Source of the DNA: DATKBT01 sp035546295
GTDB lineage: Bacteria > Acidobacteriota > Thermoanaerobaculia > Multivoradales > Multivoraceae
Length of the DNA stretch: 64,000 bases
Assembly: GCA_035546295.1 (NCBI GenBank)
Contig: DATKBT010000030.1
Span: 1-64,000 of the forward strand
Direction of reading: 5' to 3'
The first letter of the stretch is position 1, and the number at the start of each line of letters is the position of its first letter. Below are positions 20,098 through 29,128 of this stretch, in pieces. The notes beneath the pieces were generated by a model. The model had not been told where the DNA came from. It did no database searches and worked only from the letters and a program-made list of their open reading frames with translations. The translations under genes were made by a program, and so were the position numbers.

Positions 20098-21129
20098 ATG
20101 ATTCGAGTCGTCGTCGCCGGCGCTTCCGGCTACTCGGGGGGCGAGCTGCTGCGCATCCTGGCGGGCCACCCCGAGGTGGAGATCGGGCGCCTGGCCGCCG
20201 GCGAGCAGGCGGGGAAGCGGCTCGCGGGGGTCCACCCCCGGTTCCGCGGCACCGAGCTCGGCGAGCGGGTGCTCGCCGAGAGCGACTGGAACGCCCTCGG
20301 CGAGGGCGCCGACGTCGCCTTCCTCGCGCTGCCTCACGGCCACGCGATCACGGCGGCCCCACGCCTGCTCGCTCAGGGCTGCCGGGTGATCGACATCGGG
20401 GCGGACTTTCGACTGCGCGATCCGCAGCAGTACACGCGCTGGTACGGCCTCGAGCACTCCGCGGTCGATCTCCTGCACGAAGCGGTCTACGGTCTGCCCG
20501 AGGTGTTTCGCCCGCGGATCGCCGAGGCTCGGCTGGTGGCCAACCCCGGCTGCTATCCGACCGCTGCCGCGCTGGCGTTGCTGCCGCTGCTGCCGCACGC
20601 CGCCGACGAGGCGATCGTCGTCGACGCCAAGTCCGGCGTCTCGGGCGCCGGCCGCAAGGCGTCGCTCGAGTACGCGTTCAGCGAGATCGACGAGAGCCTG
20701 CGTCCCTACGGCGTGCTCTCGCATCGCCACACCCCCGAGATCGCCCAGACCCTCGCCTTTGCGGGCGCTCCCCGGCAGGTGGTGTTCACTCCGCACCTGA
20801 TCCCCATGATCCGGGGCCTCCTCGCCACCTGCTACGTCCGCCTCGAGGAGGAGCCGGAGGACCTGCAGGCGCTGTACTCCGAGCGCTATCGGGGGGAGCC
20901 CTTCGTCACCGTCCTCGGTCCCGACGAGCTGCCGGTCACGGGCTCGCTGCGGGGCGTCAACCGCTGCGAGGTCGCAGTCCGCTACGACGCCGAGAACCGT
21001 CTGGCCGTCGCCTTCGGCGCGCTCGACAACCTGGTCAAGGGGGCCGCCGGCCAGGCGGTTCAGAACATGAACCTGATGTTCGGAGTCGACGAGCGGACGG
21101 GCCTCGAAGCCGCCCCGACCGGGTCCTGA
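20098..21129 (+). CDS. argC: N-acetyl-gamma-glutamyl-phosphate reductase
   Basis: NADPH-dependent third step of arginine synthesis, converting N-acetylglutamyl phosphate to the semialdehyde. The 343-residue length is standard. The dinucleotide-binding start VVVAGASGYSGGELLRIL is intact, the catalytic Cys is C152 in VANPGCYPTAAAL, and the substrate-binding KSGVSGAGRKASLEY block follows. ATG 20098 gives the start expected for the Rossmann fold. It leads the argC-J-B-D-H cluster; argJ starts 17 bp downstream. Confidence 0.97.
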   Translation: MIRVVVAGASGYSGGELLRILAGHPEVEIGRLAAGEQAGKRLAGVHPRFRGTELGERVLAESDWNALGEGADVAFLALPHGHAITAAPRLLAQGCRVIDIGADFRLRDPQQYTRWYGLEHSAVDLLHEAVYGLPEVFRPRIAEARLVANPGCYPTAAALALLPLLPHAADEAIVVDAKSGVSGAGRKASLEYAFSEIDESLRPYGVLSHRHTPEIAQTLAFAGAPRQVVFTPHLIPMIRGLLATCYVRLEEEPEDLQALYSERYRGEPFVTVLGPDELPVTGSLRGVNRCEVAVRYDAENRLAVAFGALDNLVKGAAGQAVQNMNLMFGVDERTGLEAAPTGS

Positions 21130-21146
21130 GGAGGCGCCGTTCTGCC

Positions 21147-22403
21147 ATGTCCGCGTGGGATCGAGAGATGGAGGCCGAGCTGGCGCCGATCGAGGGGGGC
21201 GGCATCACGTCGCCGCGCGGCTTTCGCGCCTCGGCTGTGGCGAGCGGCATCAAGCGGAGCGGGCTCGATCTCGCGCTGATCGTCTCCGTGCGCGAGGCGA
21301 GCGTCGCCGGCATGTTCACCAGCAATCGGGTGCGCGCCGCGCCGGTGCGCTGGTGCGAGCGCATCGCTGCGCAGGGCGTCGCGCGCGCGATCCTGGCCAA
21401 CAGCGGCAACGCCAACGCCTGCACCGGGCCCCAGGGGGAGCGCGACGCCGAGCGGATGGCGGCCGCCGCCGGCCGAGCGCTCGACCTCCCGGCCGATCGG
21501 GTGCTCGTGGCCTCGACCGGCGTGATCGGCCATCCGCTGCCGGTCGAGCGGATCGAGAAGGCGTTGCCGGCCGCCGTCGCCGGTCTCGGCGGGGACGGGC
21601 GGACGGCCGCCGAGGCGATCATGACCACCGACACCCGTCCGAAGTCGGCGGCGATCGCTCTCGATCTCGGTGGGCGCAGGGTGGCGTTGGGGGGCATCGC
21701 CAAGGGGGCCGGAATGATCGGCCCCGACCTGGTGCCGCCCCGGCTGGACGAGCCCCTGCACGCGACGATCCTGCTGTTCCTGACCACCGATGCCGCCGTC
21801 GCGCCGGTCGCCCTGCGCGAGGCGCTGCGCAGCGCGATCGACGTCAGCTTCAACGCGATCACGGTCGACGGAGACACCAGCACCAACGACACGGCGCTGC
21901 TGCTCGCCAATGGCGAGGCAGGGGGACCACCCCTCGACGGCGGCGCGCTCGAAGCGTTCACGCGGGCGCTCACCGAGCTCACCCGCGCGCTGGCGCTAGA
22001 GATCGTTCGCGACGGCGAGGGCGCGACCCGCGTGATCCGCATCGAGGTCACCGGCGCGCCGAGCCGAGAGGACGCCAAGCGGGTGGCGATGACGGTCGCC
22101 AACTCGCCGCTGGTCAAGACCGCCTTCTCGGCCGGCGAGCCCAACTGGGGACGGCTGCTGATGGCGGTGGGTCGCTCCGGTGTCGCTGTCGAGGAGCCGC
22201 TTCTCTCAGTGCGCATCGGCGGGCTCCAGATCGTCGAGCGGGGCCTCGGCGCCGGCACCGACCTCGAGGCGCTGCGCGCCGCGATGAGCCTCCCGGAGGC
22301 GGAGGTGTCCATCGACCTGGGACTCGGCTCGGCGTCGTTCACCGCGTGGACCTGTGACCTTTCCGAGGAGTACGTCCGGATCAACGCCCACTACCTCACC
22401 TGA
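21147..22403 (+). CDS. argJ: Bifunctional ornithine acetyltransferase / N-acetylglutamate synthase
   Basis: Transfers acetyl from acetylornithine back to glutamate, so the acetyl group is recycled; some members also use acetyl-CoA. A 418-residue Ntn-type protein that self-cleaves. The cleavage site is in KGAGMIGP...LHATILLFLTTDA with the nucleophile T207. NSGNANACTG (oxyanion region) and the C-terminal end VRINAHYLT are typical. The start is ATG 21147 with a GAGGAGG-like ribosome site about a dozen bases upstream. Whether it is mono- or bifunctional cannot be read from the sequence; no separate argA or argE is seen nearby. Confidence 0.95.
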   Translation: MSAWDREMEAELAPIEGGGITSPRGFRASAVASGIKRSGLDLALIVSVREASVAGMFTSNRVRAAPVRWCERIAAQGVARAILANSGNANACTGPQGERDAERMAAAAGRALDLPADRVLVASTGVIGHPLPVERIEKALPAAVAGLGGDGRTAAEAIMTTDTRPKSAAIALDLGGRRVALGGIAKGAGMIGPDLVPPRLDEPLHATILLFLTTDAAVAPVALREALRSAIDVSFNAITVDGDTSTNDTALLLANGEAGGPPLDGGALEAFTRALTELTRALALEIVRDGEGATRVIRIEVTGAPSREDAKRVAMTVANSPLVKTAFSAGEPNWGRLLMAVGRSGVAVEEPLLSVRIGGLQIVERGLGAGTDLEALRAAMSLPEAEVSIDLGLGSASFTAWTCDLSEEYVRINAHYLT

Positions 22404-22569
22404 CGGACCGAGCAGGCAGCGGCGCGCTCGCGCCGCTACCGTGTCGAGGCGGACGCGACGCGGACGCTGGAGACCCGCCGCGGCCGGCGGTCGGTGGCGA
22501 CCGACCGCGCTCGATCGGAGGCTCTCGTCGCCGCGTATGCGAGGATTCGGGCTCCGGATCGGACTGGTC

Positions 22570-23559
22570 ATGAGCGAAACGCCCGAGTCCTCGAACAGCC
22601 GGCAGCTCTCCATCTCGCAGGAGGTGCGCGGGGCCGCGCTCGCCGAGGCCCTCGGCTACGTCGCCGCCTGGCGTCGTCTGCGCGTGGTCGTCAAGTACGG
22701 CGGGCACTCGATGACCCCGGAAGGGGAGGGCACCCTGATCGAGGACGTCGCCCTGCTCCACCGCGCCGGCGTGCGGGTGGTCCTGGTGCACGGCGGCGGT
22801 CCAGAGATCAGCGAGCTGCTCGAGCGGCTCGGTGTCCCGGGGCGCTTCGTCGACGGGCTGCGGGTCACCGACGAGCCGACGATGCGGGTGGTCGAGATGG
22901 TGCTCGGCGGCGGCATCAACAAGCGGCTGGTCGGTCGTCTGCAGGCGTTCGGCGCGCGCGCCGTCGGCCTGTCCGGCAAGGACGGCGACCTGCTGCAGGC
23001 GGTGCCTCACGAGCGCGCCGAGCTCGGCCTCGTCGGCCGGGTCGCGGCGGTCGACACCGGGGTGCTCACCACGCTCCTCGACGGCGGCTTCGTCCCCGTG
23101 ATCGCACCCCTCGCACGCGGCGCAGGGGGCGTCACCTACAACGTCAACGCGGACCTGGCGGCGGCCGCGATCGCGGGCGCGCTCGAGGCCGAGAAGTTCC
23201 TGCTGCTGACCGACGTCCCGGGCGTGCTCGACGTCCGCAGAGAGCCTCCGAGCCTGCTCTCCGAGCTGAGGCCGGGCGAGGCGCGCACGCTGATCGCGGA
23301 GGGCGTGATCTCGCGCGGCATGATCCCCAAGGTCGAGTCCTGCCTGAGCGCGATCGATCGCGGGGTGCGCAGCGCCCACATCCTCTCGGCGGCGACGCCG
23401 CGGGCGCTGCTCCTCGAGCTCTTCACGGACGCCGGGATCGGCACGATGATCCGCTCCCACCGCGAGGGAGGGCGTCGGCAGGAGCCTGCTCCACGACAGG
23501 AGCGAGCCGGCGGCGAGCCGCCGGAGACCGGCGAGGACGATCCGTCGGGCCCACCCTGA
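22570..23559 (+). CDS. argB: Acetylglutamate kinase
   Basis: Phosphorylates N-acetylglutamate with ATP, the second step of arginine synthesis. 329 residues. The amino-acid-kinase fold is clear: VVKYGGHSM, then VVLVHGGGPEISELLERLG, GGGINKRLVGRLQ, and a YNVNADLAAAAIAGAL nucleotide site. After the core ends near residue 300 (GIGTMIRSHR) there is a polar tail of about 30 residues rich in Pro, Glu and Arg that most ArgB proteins lack. The ATG at 22570 is chosen; an in-frame ATG at 22537 would add 11 residues. The N-terminal helix before the fold is of the type used in hexameric, arginine-inhibited kinases, but inhibition is only inferred. Confidence 0.95.
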   Translation: MSETPESSNSRQLSISQEVRGAALAEALGYVAAWRRLRVVVKYGGHSMTPEGEGTLIEDVALLHRAGVRVVLVHGGGPEISELLERLGVPGRFVDGLRVTDEPTMRVVEMVLGGGINKRLVGRLQAFGARAVGLSGKDGDLLQAVPHERAELGLVGRVAAVDTGVLTTLLDGGFVPVIAPLARGAGGVTYNVNADLAAAAIAGALEAEKFLLLTDVPGVLDVRREPPSLLSELRPGEARTLIAEGVISRGMIPKVESCLSAIDRGVRSAHILSAATPRALLLELFTDAGIGTMIRSHREGGRRQEPAPRQERAGGEPPETGEDDPSGPP

Positions 23560-23602
23560 ACCGCGTGTTGCCGACCCGGGCACGCCCATCGAGAGCGAAC
23601 TC

Positions 23603-24871
23603 ATGAACGCCCCGAACACTGCCCCGAAGACTGCCCCGAAGACTGCCGTGGCCTCCGGCCGGAGGATCGCGACCGCCGCGCCGGCGGATCCGCTGTTCCA
23701 GAACTACCGCCGAGCTCCTTTGGCCTTCGCGCGCGGCGAGGGCTGTCGGCTGTGGGACACGGAAGGGCGCGAGTACCTCGATCTGCTCGCCGGCATCGCC
23801 ACCTGCTCGCTCGGACACGGGCACCCCGGCCTGGTGAGCTCGATCCAGGAGCAGGCGGCGCGCTGTCTGCACGTTTCGAACCTGTTTCGGATCCCCGAGC
23901 AGGAGGAGGCGGGCCGGCTGCTGGTCGAGGCCAGCGGCGGTCGCTTCAGCCGAGCGTTCTTCTGCAACAGCGGCACCGAGGCCAACGAGGCCGCGATCAA
24001 GCTGGCGCGCCGCTGGGGGAGCACCGCCGAGCCGAAGCGGTTCAAAGTGATCAGCACGCACAACGCCTTTCACGGCCGCACCCTGGGCGCGCTCGCGGCG
24101 ACCGGAACCGCCGCGTACCGCGTGGGGTTCGAGCCGCTTCCCGAAGGCTTCGTCCAGGTCCCATTCGACGATCTCGAGGCGCTCGAGGAGGCGCTCGACG
24201 AGCAGACCTGTGCGGTGCTGCTCGAAGGGATCCAGGGGGAGGCGGGCGTGATCCCTTCGAGTCCGGGCTACCTCGAGGGGGTGCAGGCTCTCTGTCGCGA
24301 GCGCGGCACCCTCTTCGTGCTCGACGAGATCCAGACCGCGATCGGCCGGCTCGGCAGGCCCTTCGGCTTCCAGCACTTCGGGGTCGAGCCCGACGTGATC
24401 ACGCTGGCCAAGGGGCTCGGTGGAGGTGTCCCGGTCGGGGCCGTGCTCGCCGGGGAAGAGGTCGCGGCGGTGCTGGTGCCGGGGACCCACGGCACCACCT
24501 TCGGCGGCAACCCGCTGGCGATGGCCGCGGTGATCGCGGTGCAGCGGGCTCTTCGTGAGGAAGATCTGCCGGCGAACGCGGCGGCTCGCGGCGCACAGCT
24601 TCGTGCCGGCCTCGAGGCGATCGCCGATCGCACCGGCACCATCAACCAGGTGCGCGGAACCGGTCTCATGCTCGCGATCGAGACCACGGCGCCGGCGGCT
24701 CCGATCGCCGATCGCTGCCGGGAGCTGGGTGCGATCGTCCACGCGGTGCGCCCGACCTCGATCCGGCTGCTGCCGCCGCTGGTGATCGACGAGCAGGAGG
24801 TGAGCGAGGGTCTGGGCGTGCTCGAGCAGGCGCTCGAGGAGAGTCGCGACGAGGCCGGGGCGGGTCGGTGA
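23603..24871 (+). CDS. argD: Acetylornithine aminotransferase
   Basis: PLP-dependent class III aminotransferase making N-acetylornithine from the semialdehyde. 422 residues. PLP-binding Lys is K270 in ITLAKGLGGGVPVGA; FFCNSGTEANEAAIKLAR and LFVLDEIQTAIGRLG are the phosphate and Asp blocks. The first 20 residues contain a short duplicated segment (TAPKTAPKTA) from a 12-bp tandem repeat at about 23617-23646, so the N-terminus may vary. Stop overlaps the argH start (GTGA). Confidence 0.95.
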   Translation: MNAPNTAPKTAPKTAVASGRRIATAAPADPLFQNYRRAPLAFARGEGCRLWDTEGREYLDLLAGIATCSLGHGHPGLVSSIQEQAARCLHVSNLFRIPEQEEAGRLLVEASGGRFSRAFFCNSGTEANEAAIKLARRWGSTAEPKRFKVISTHNAFHGRTLGALAATGTAAYRVGFEPLPEGFVQVPFDDLEALEEALDEQTCAVLLEGIQGEAGVIPSSPGYLEGVQALCRERGTLFVLDEIQTAIGRLGRPFGFQHFGVEPDVITLAKGLGGGVPVGAVLAGEEVAAVLVPGTHGTTFGGNPLAMAAVIAVQRALREEDLPANAAARGAQLRAGLEAIADRTGTINQVRGTGLMLAIETTAPAAPIADRCRELGAIVHAVRPTSIRLLPPLVIDEQEVSEGLGVLEQALEESRDEAGAGR

Positions 24872-26334
24872 GCGGAGAGCCCAAGCTCTGGGGCGGGCGC
24901 TTCGAGCAGGGCGCCGCCCCCGAGATCGACCGCTTCACGCGGGCTCTGGGATTCGACCGGCGTCTCGCCCGCTGCGACCTCGTCGGATCGCTCGCGCACG
25001 CGCGGATGCTCCAGGAGCAGGGCATCCTCTCGACAGCGGACGCCGAGGCGGTGCTCGGCGGCCTGGCCTCCATGCTCGCCGAGCTCGAGAGCGGCGACCT
25101 CGTCGTCGAGGGGGACGACGAGGACGTTCATTCCTGGATCGAGCGAACCCTGAGCTCGCGGGTCGGCGATCCGGGGCGCCGCGTGCACACCGGGCGCAGC
25201 CGCAACGACCAGACCGCGGTCGCGCTGCGGTTGTGGGTGCGCGAAGCGATCGCCGAAGTCGTGAAGCGCCTGGTCGGGCTCATGGAGGTTCTCCTCGAGC
25301 AGGCGACGCGGCATCGCGACGTCGTGCTGCCGGGCTACACGCACCTCCAGCGCGGCCAGCCGGTCACTCTCGCCCACCACCTGCTCGCGCACCTGTGGTC
25401 GCTCGACGCCGACGCCGCCCGCTTCGAGCGCGCGCGCGATTCGGCCGGCGCTTCGCCGCTGGGCGCGGCGGCGCTCGCCGGCACGCCGCACCCGATCGAC
25501 CCCGCCCGCAGCGCCGAGTTGCTCGGTCTGCCAAGGGTCTTCCGCAACAGCATGCACGCGGTGGCCGACCGCGACTACGTGCTCGAGGCGAGCTTCGCGG
25601 CAGCCCTCCTGATGGTCCATCTCTCGCGCTGGGCGGAGGAGGTGGTGCTGTGGAGCAGCGCGGAGTTCGGCTTCGTGGCGCTCGCCGACTCGGTCGCCAA
25701 GGGCTCGAGCATCATGCCCCAGAAGCGCAACCCCGAGCCCGCCGAGCTGCTGCGCGGCAAATCGGGCCGCGTGATCGGCGACCTGGTCGCCCACCTGGTC
25801 CAGCTCAAGGGCCTGCCGCTGACCTACAACTCCGACCTCCAGGAGGACAAGGAGGCGCTGTTCGACGCCCTCGACACCGTGCGCGAGAGCCTGGTGGCGA
25901 GCCGCTCGATCGCCCAGGGGCTGCGCTATCGGCCCGAGCGCATGCGCGCGGCGCTCGAGGGGGGCTACGTGACCGCCACCGACTTGGCCGACGCGCTGGT
26001 CCGTCGCGGCGTCACCTTCCGCGATGCCCACGAGCGCACCGGCCGGGTGGTGCGTCTGGCCGAAGACCGCGAGCTCGAGCTGTGGCAGCTTCCGGGCGAC
26101 GAGGTGCTCGGGCTCTGCCCCGAGCTCGACTCCGCAGACCTCGCGGTGCTCGCTCCGGCCGCCTCGGTCGAAGCCCACGGCTCGCCCGGCGGGCCGTCCT
26201 CGGAGAGGGTGGCGGAGCAGCTCCGCGCGGCCCGGGAGACGGTGGCGGGGTGGCGGAGCTGGACCACGGAGCTCGTCGAGCCGCCGGTGGTGAGGGCGGC
26301 GCGGGAGGGGCGCCTCCTCGATCCGCAGATCTGA
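24868..26334 (+). CDS. argH: Argininosuccinate lyase
   Basis: Final step of arginine synthesis, splitting argininosuccinate to arginine and fumarate. 488 residues. The family start KLWGGRF is intact, RVHTGRSRNDQTAVALRLWVR and GYTHLQRGQPVTLAHHLLAH carry active-site residues, and the flexible catalytic loop GSSIMPQKRNPEPAELLRGK holds the catalytic Ser (S280/S281). PQKRNPEPAE is a small variation on the more common PQKKNPDxxE. The GTG start overlaps the argD stop. It closes the cluster; argF and argG are not nearby. Confidence 0.96.
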   Translation: MSGEPKLWGGRFEQGAAPEIDRFTRALGFDRRLARCDLVGSLAHARMLQEQGILSTADAEAVLGGLASMLAELESGDLVVEGDDEDVHSWIERTLSSRVGDPGRRVHTGRSRNDQTAVALRLWVREAIAEVVKRLVGLMEVLLEQATRHRDVVLPGYTHLQRGQPVTLAHHLLAHLWSLDADAARFERARDSAGASPLGAAALAGTPHPIDPARSAELLGLPRVFRNSMHAVADRDYVLEASFAAALLMVHLSRWAEEVVLWSSAEFGFVALADSVAKGSSIMPQKRNPEPAELLRGKSGRVIGDLVAHLVQLKGLPLTYNSDLQEDKEALFDALDTVRESLVASRSIAQGLRYRPERMRAALEGGYVTATDLADALVRRGVTFRDAHERTGRVVRLAEDRELELWQLPGDEVLGLCPELDSADLAVLAPAASVEAHGSPGGPSSERVAEQLRAARETVAGWRSWTTELVEPPVVRAAREGRLLDPQI

Positions 26335-26397
26335 GCAGGATGGCTGTTCGGAGCTCGCCGGGGCTTTCTCCTCGCGCTCCTCCGTAGGATAGGGGGA

Positions 26398-27690
26398 ATG
26401 GCGGTTCGGGAACAGCGGCGAGACGGACGCGCAGGGGCCTGGCCTGCCGAAGAACCCGCTCGCGAGCCGGCTCGCGAACGTCTCCGTGGCCGCAGGTTCC
26501 TGCGCGCCCTGCTCCGCTACGGCGCCATCTCGTCGCTGATCGGGATCGGCATCGTGCTCTTCAACAGCCTGGACACGCCGCAAGCCCTGCACCCCCGCGC
26601 GCTGCTGGCCGGAGCGCTGCTCGGCTTCTTCCTGAGCACCCTCAGCCTGGTCGCCGAGGCGCTGCTGCTGGCGGTCGTCCCGGTCGACACCAGCCGCCGC
26701 GGCGTCCTCCTCCGCCTGCTGGCGTACTTCCTTGGCGGGATGGCCGGTTGCGCTGTAGCGATCGCGGTATCGCAATCGATCCTCGGTTACCGGCTGTTCG
26801 CCGACAACCCCGACAGGCTCTACACGCTCCTCGTGTTCGGCGGCCTGTCGGGAGCCATCGGGCTCACCTTCATGACGATTGCGCGGCTGCGCTATCGGCT
26901 CGAGCAGAGCGTCGCCGAGCTCAAGGAGCGCGAGTTCGCGGCCAAGGAGCTCGAGACCGCCCGCGAGATCCAGCAGCGGCTCCTGCCGCCGCCGGACTCG
27001 CGGGGGGTGGGCTACCGGATCGCGGCACGCAATCGCGCCGCGCGCATCGTGGGCGGCGACTTCTACGACGTCTTCCGGCTGAGCGACGGCTCGCTCGGGC
27101 TGGCGGTGGCCGACGTCGCGGGCAAAGGGTTGGGGGCGAGCCTGATCATGGCCTCGGTCAAGGCGATGCTGCCGCTGGTGGCGGCGGATCGAGGAGTTGC
27201 GGCGGCGCTGCGCGAGCTCAACCTGCGCCTCCAGGAGGAGCTCGGTCCCCGGGAGTTCGTGGCGCTCGCCTACGTCCGGTTCGAGCCGGCGAGCGGTCGG
27301 CTCGAGCTCGCCAACGCGGGCCTCCCCGATCCCCTCCTGCTCGGTCCCGGCGGCGCCCTGCGTGAGCTCGAGGTGCCGGGGCCGCGGCTGCCGCTCGGTG
27401 TCCGCGCGCCGATCGAGTACGACAGCCTGACGGTGGAGCTGGCCGTCGGCGAGCGCCTGCTGCTCTACACCGACGGGCTGGTCGAGGTGCGCGACCGCGA
27501 GGACCTCCTCGGATTCGATCGCCTCCGTACGCTCATCGCCGGGGTCGAGGACGGCGATCCGAGCCGCTTCCTCGACGAGGTCCTGCGGCGGATCGTCCAA
27601 TTCGCAGACGGTGTGCTCGACGACGACTGCACCGCGCTCGTCCTCGAGCGTGAATGCGGGGCTTCGGCTGCCTCTCTCGGGGCGGCTTGA
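26398..27690 (+). CDS. Membrane-anchored SpoIIE/RsbU-type PP2C phosphatase
   Basis: A 430-residue Ser/Thr phosphatase of the partner-switching type. Four hydrophobic segments occupy residues about 38-170. A linker helix leads to the catalytic domain, marked by AREIQQRLLPPP, VGGDFYDVFRL (metal-binding Asp), VADVAGKGLGASLIMASVKAML and LLLYTDGLVE. These enzymes dephosphorylate anti-sigma-factor antagonists. No STAS or HPK partner is adjacent. The stop shares one base with the next ATG (TGATG), so it is coupled to the zincin gene. ATG 26398 is the first codon after a 63-bp gap from argH. Confidence 0.87.
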   Translation: MAVREQRRDGRAGAWPAEEPAREPARERLRGRRFLRALLRYGAISSLIGIGIVLFNSLDTPQALHPRALLAGALLGFFLSTLSLVAEALLLAVVPVDTSRRGVLLRLLAYFLGGMAGCAVAIAVSQSILGYRLFADNPDRLYTLLVFGGLSGAIGLTFMTIARLRYRLEQSVAELKEREFAAKELETAREIQQRLLPPPDSRGVGYRIAARNRAARIVGGDFYDVFRLSDGSLGLAVADVAGKGLGASLIMASVKAMLPLVAADRGVAAALRELNLRLQEELGPREFVALAYVRFEPASGRLELANAGLPDPLLLGPGGALRELEVPGPRLPLGVRAPIEYDSLTVELAVGERLLLYTDGLVEVRDREDLLGFDRLRTLIAGVEDGDPSRFLDEVLRRIVQFADGVLDDDCTALVLERECGASAASLGAA

Positions 27691-29096
27691 TGCGGCGCGA
27701 GCTCGCCGGCTGGCTGCTCGTGCTCCTGGCGCTTTCGCTCCTGCTCGGGTTCGTCTGGCTCTCCTGGCGCCCCGAGCACCGGGTGTTCGAGCGGATCGCA
27801 GAGTGGCCGCTCCTGGGTCCCGGCGTCGAGCGCCTGCGGCAGCGTTACCTGCCGCCGCCCTCGAGCGACCGGGACGTCTCGTTCGTGACTGGCGGGGGCT
27901 CCGAGGGCGGCGGGGAAGAGTTCGCGGCCGAAGCGCCTTCCGTCCCCGAATGGGTCTACCTCGGCATCGGCGCCGCCCTGCGCGAGGCCCCGAGCGCCGA
28001 CGCCACGATGATGGTCAAGACCGTACGTCTCGGCCAGTACCGGGTGCTCGAGCGCACTCCTCCCTGGGTGCGCGTCACGTTGCACGACGGGCGCGAGGCT
28101 TGGGTCGATCTCGAGGCGCCGCGCGATCGCACGCCCCCGTTGGGCAGCGCGCCGACCCCGCCGGGGCCGCTGCCGGCGCGTCCACCGGCACCCGAGGTGC
28201 TGGCGCTCGCCGACTCGCTGCTGGTCGGACCGAGGAGCGAGCGCGAGGCGGGCGGCTATCGCCTGCGCTCGGACGTGCTCGAGGCCGGTCTGCTCGAGCG
28301 ATTGGGCGAGCAGCTCGAGCCGCTCGAGGAGATCTACACGGAGCGCTACGGGATGCGCCCGGTCGGCCGGCCCGCCGAGACCATCGTGGTGTTCGCGCTC
28401 GAGAGCTCGTACCGCCGCTTCGAGAGCCGGGTGCCCGAGCTGCGCGGCGTGGGCAGCACCGGGCATGCGGTCGGAGGCCTGGCCGCCCTCTACGTCGGCA
28501 GCCACAGCGAGCGGCAGGTGCTGTCGACGGCCGTGCACGAGGTCACCCACCTGCTGAATCGAAGAGCGCTGGGTCCGGCGCTCCCCCCCTGGCTCGAGGA
28601 GGGGCTCGCCGACGAGATGGCGCTGCTCGGGCTTGCGCGCTCGAGCGGCCCCGGATCCCCCTACGCCGGCTCGCTCGAGCTCGCTGGCGACACGATCCGC
28701 GGCAGCGGACCGATGGCTGGCCTTGCGCTGCTGCTCGACTGGATGGACGCCGGCGAGCTGCCCTCCCTCGAGTCGTTGCTCGCCCAGGACTGGCAGGACT
28801 TCCGCGCAGCGCCGGGGGGGAGAGCGCTCTACAACCAGAGCGGGTTCTTCCTCCACTACCTCCTCGAGCGCGAGGAGCGTCCGGCTCTGCGGGAGGGCTT
28901 CCGCTCGTTCCTGGCCGCCGTGGCGAACGGCGAGCCGCCGAGCGGCGAGCGTTTGATCGCCGAGCTCGGCGCCGCCTGGCCGGAGCTGGAGAGGGACTTC
29001 AGGAGCTGGCTCGTCGAGGAGGGGGAGGAGGTCGGTGCGGGGCTGCTACGCCGGCGTCCGCCGGCGGCGCAGGACGAGGCCCGCTCGTCGCCCTGA
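27690..29096 (+). CDS. Membrane-anchored zincin metallopeptidase with SH3-like domain
   Basis: A 468-residue protein. An N-terminal membrane anchor (WLLVLLALSLLLGFVWLSW, residues about 7-25) puts the rest outside the cytoplasm. Residues about 90-150 resemble a bacterial SH3 module (ALREAPSADATMM...GQYRVLERTPPWVRVTLHDGREAWV, key WVRV). A gluzincin-type site follows: HEVTHLLN with a downstream Glu in PPWLEEGLADEMALLG, as in peptidase-MA-like proteins. The zinc ligands are complete, so activity is likely; substrate may be peptidoglycan-linked or protein. It is coupled to the upstream phosphatase gene. Confidence 0.8.
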   Translation: MRRELAGWLLVLLALSLLLGFVWLSWRPEHRVFERIAEWPLLGPGVERLRQRYLPPPSSDRDVSFVTGGGSEGGGEEFAAEAPSVPEWVYLGIGAALREAPSADATMMVKTVRLGQYRVLERTPPWVRVTLHDGREAWVDLEAPRDRTPPLGSAPTPPGPLPARPPAPEVLALADSLLVGPRSEREAGGYRLRSDVLEAGLLERLGEQLEPLEEIYTERYGMRPVGRPAETIVVFALESSYRRFESRVPELRGVGSTGHAVGGLAALYVGSHSERQVLSTAVHEVTHLLNRRALGPALPPWLEEGLADEMALLGLARSSGPGSPYAGSLELAGDTIRGSGPMAGLALLLDWMDAGELPSLESLLAQDWQDFRAAPGGRALYNQSGFFLHYLLEREERPALREGFRSFLAAVANGEPPSGERLIAELGAAWPELERDFRSWLVEEGEEVGAGLLRRRPPAAQDEARSSP

Positions 29097-29128
29097 GGGT
29101 GCTCGCGCCGCGGTGTAGAGTGCCGCCG

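Noticed and set aside
24268..27600. A 1110-codon minus-strand frame over argD, argH and the phosphatase gene
   Set aside because: Composition is Arg/Gln/His-rich, typical of an antisense shadow; the plus-strand genes are certain.
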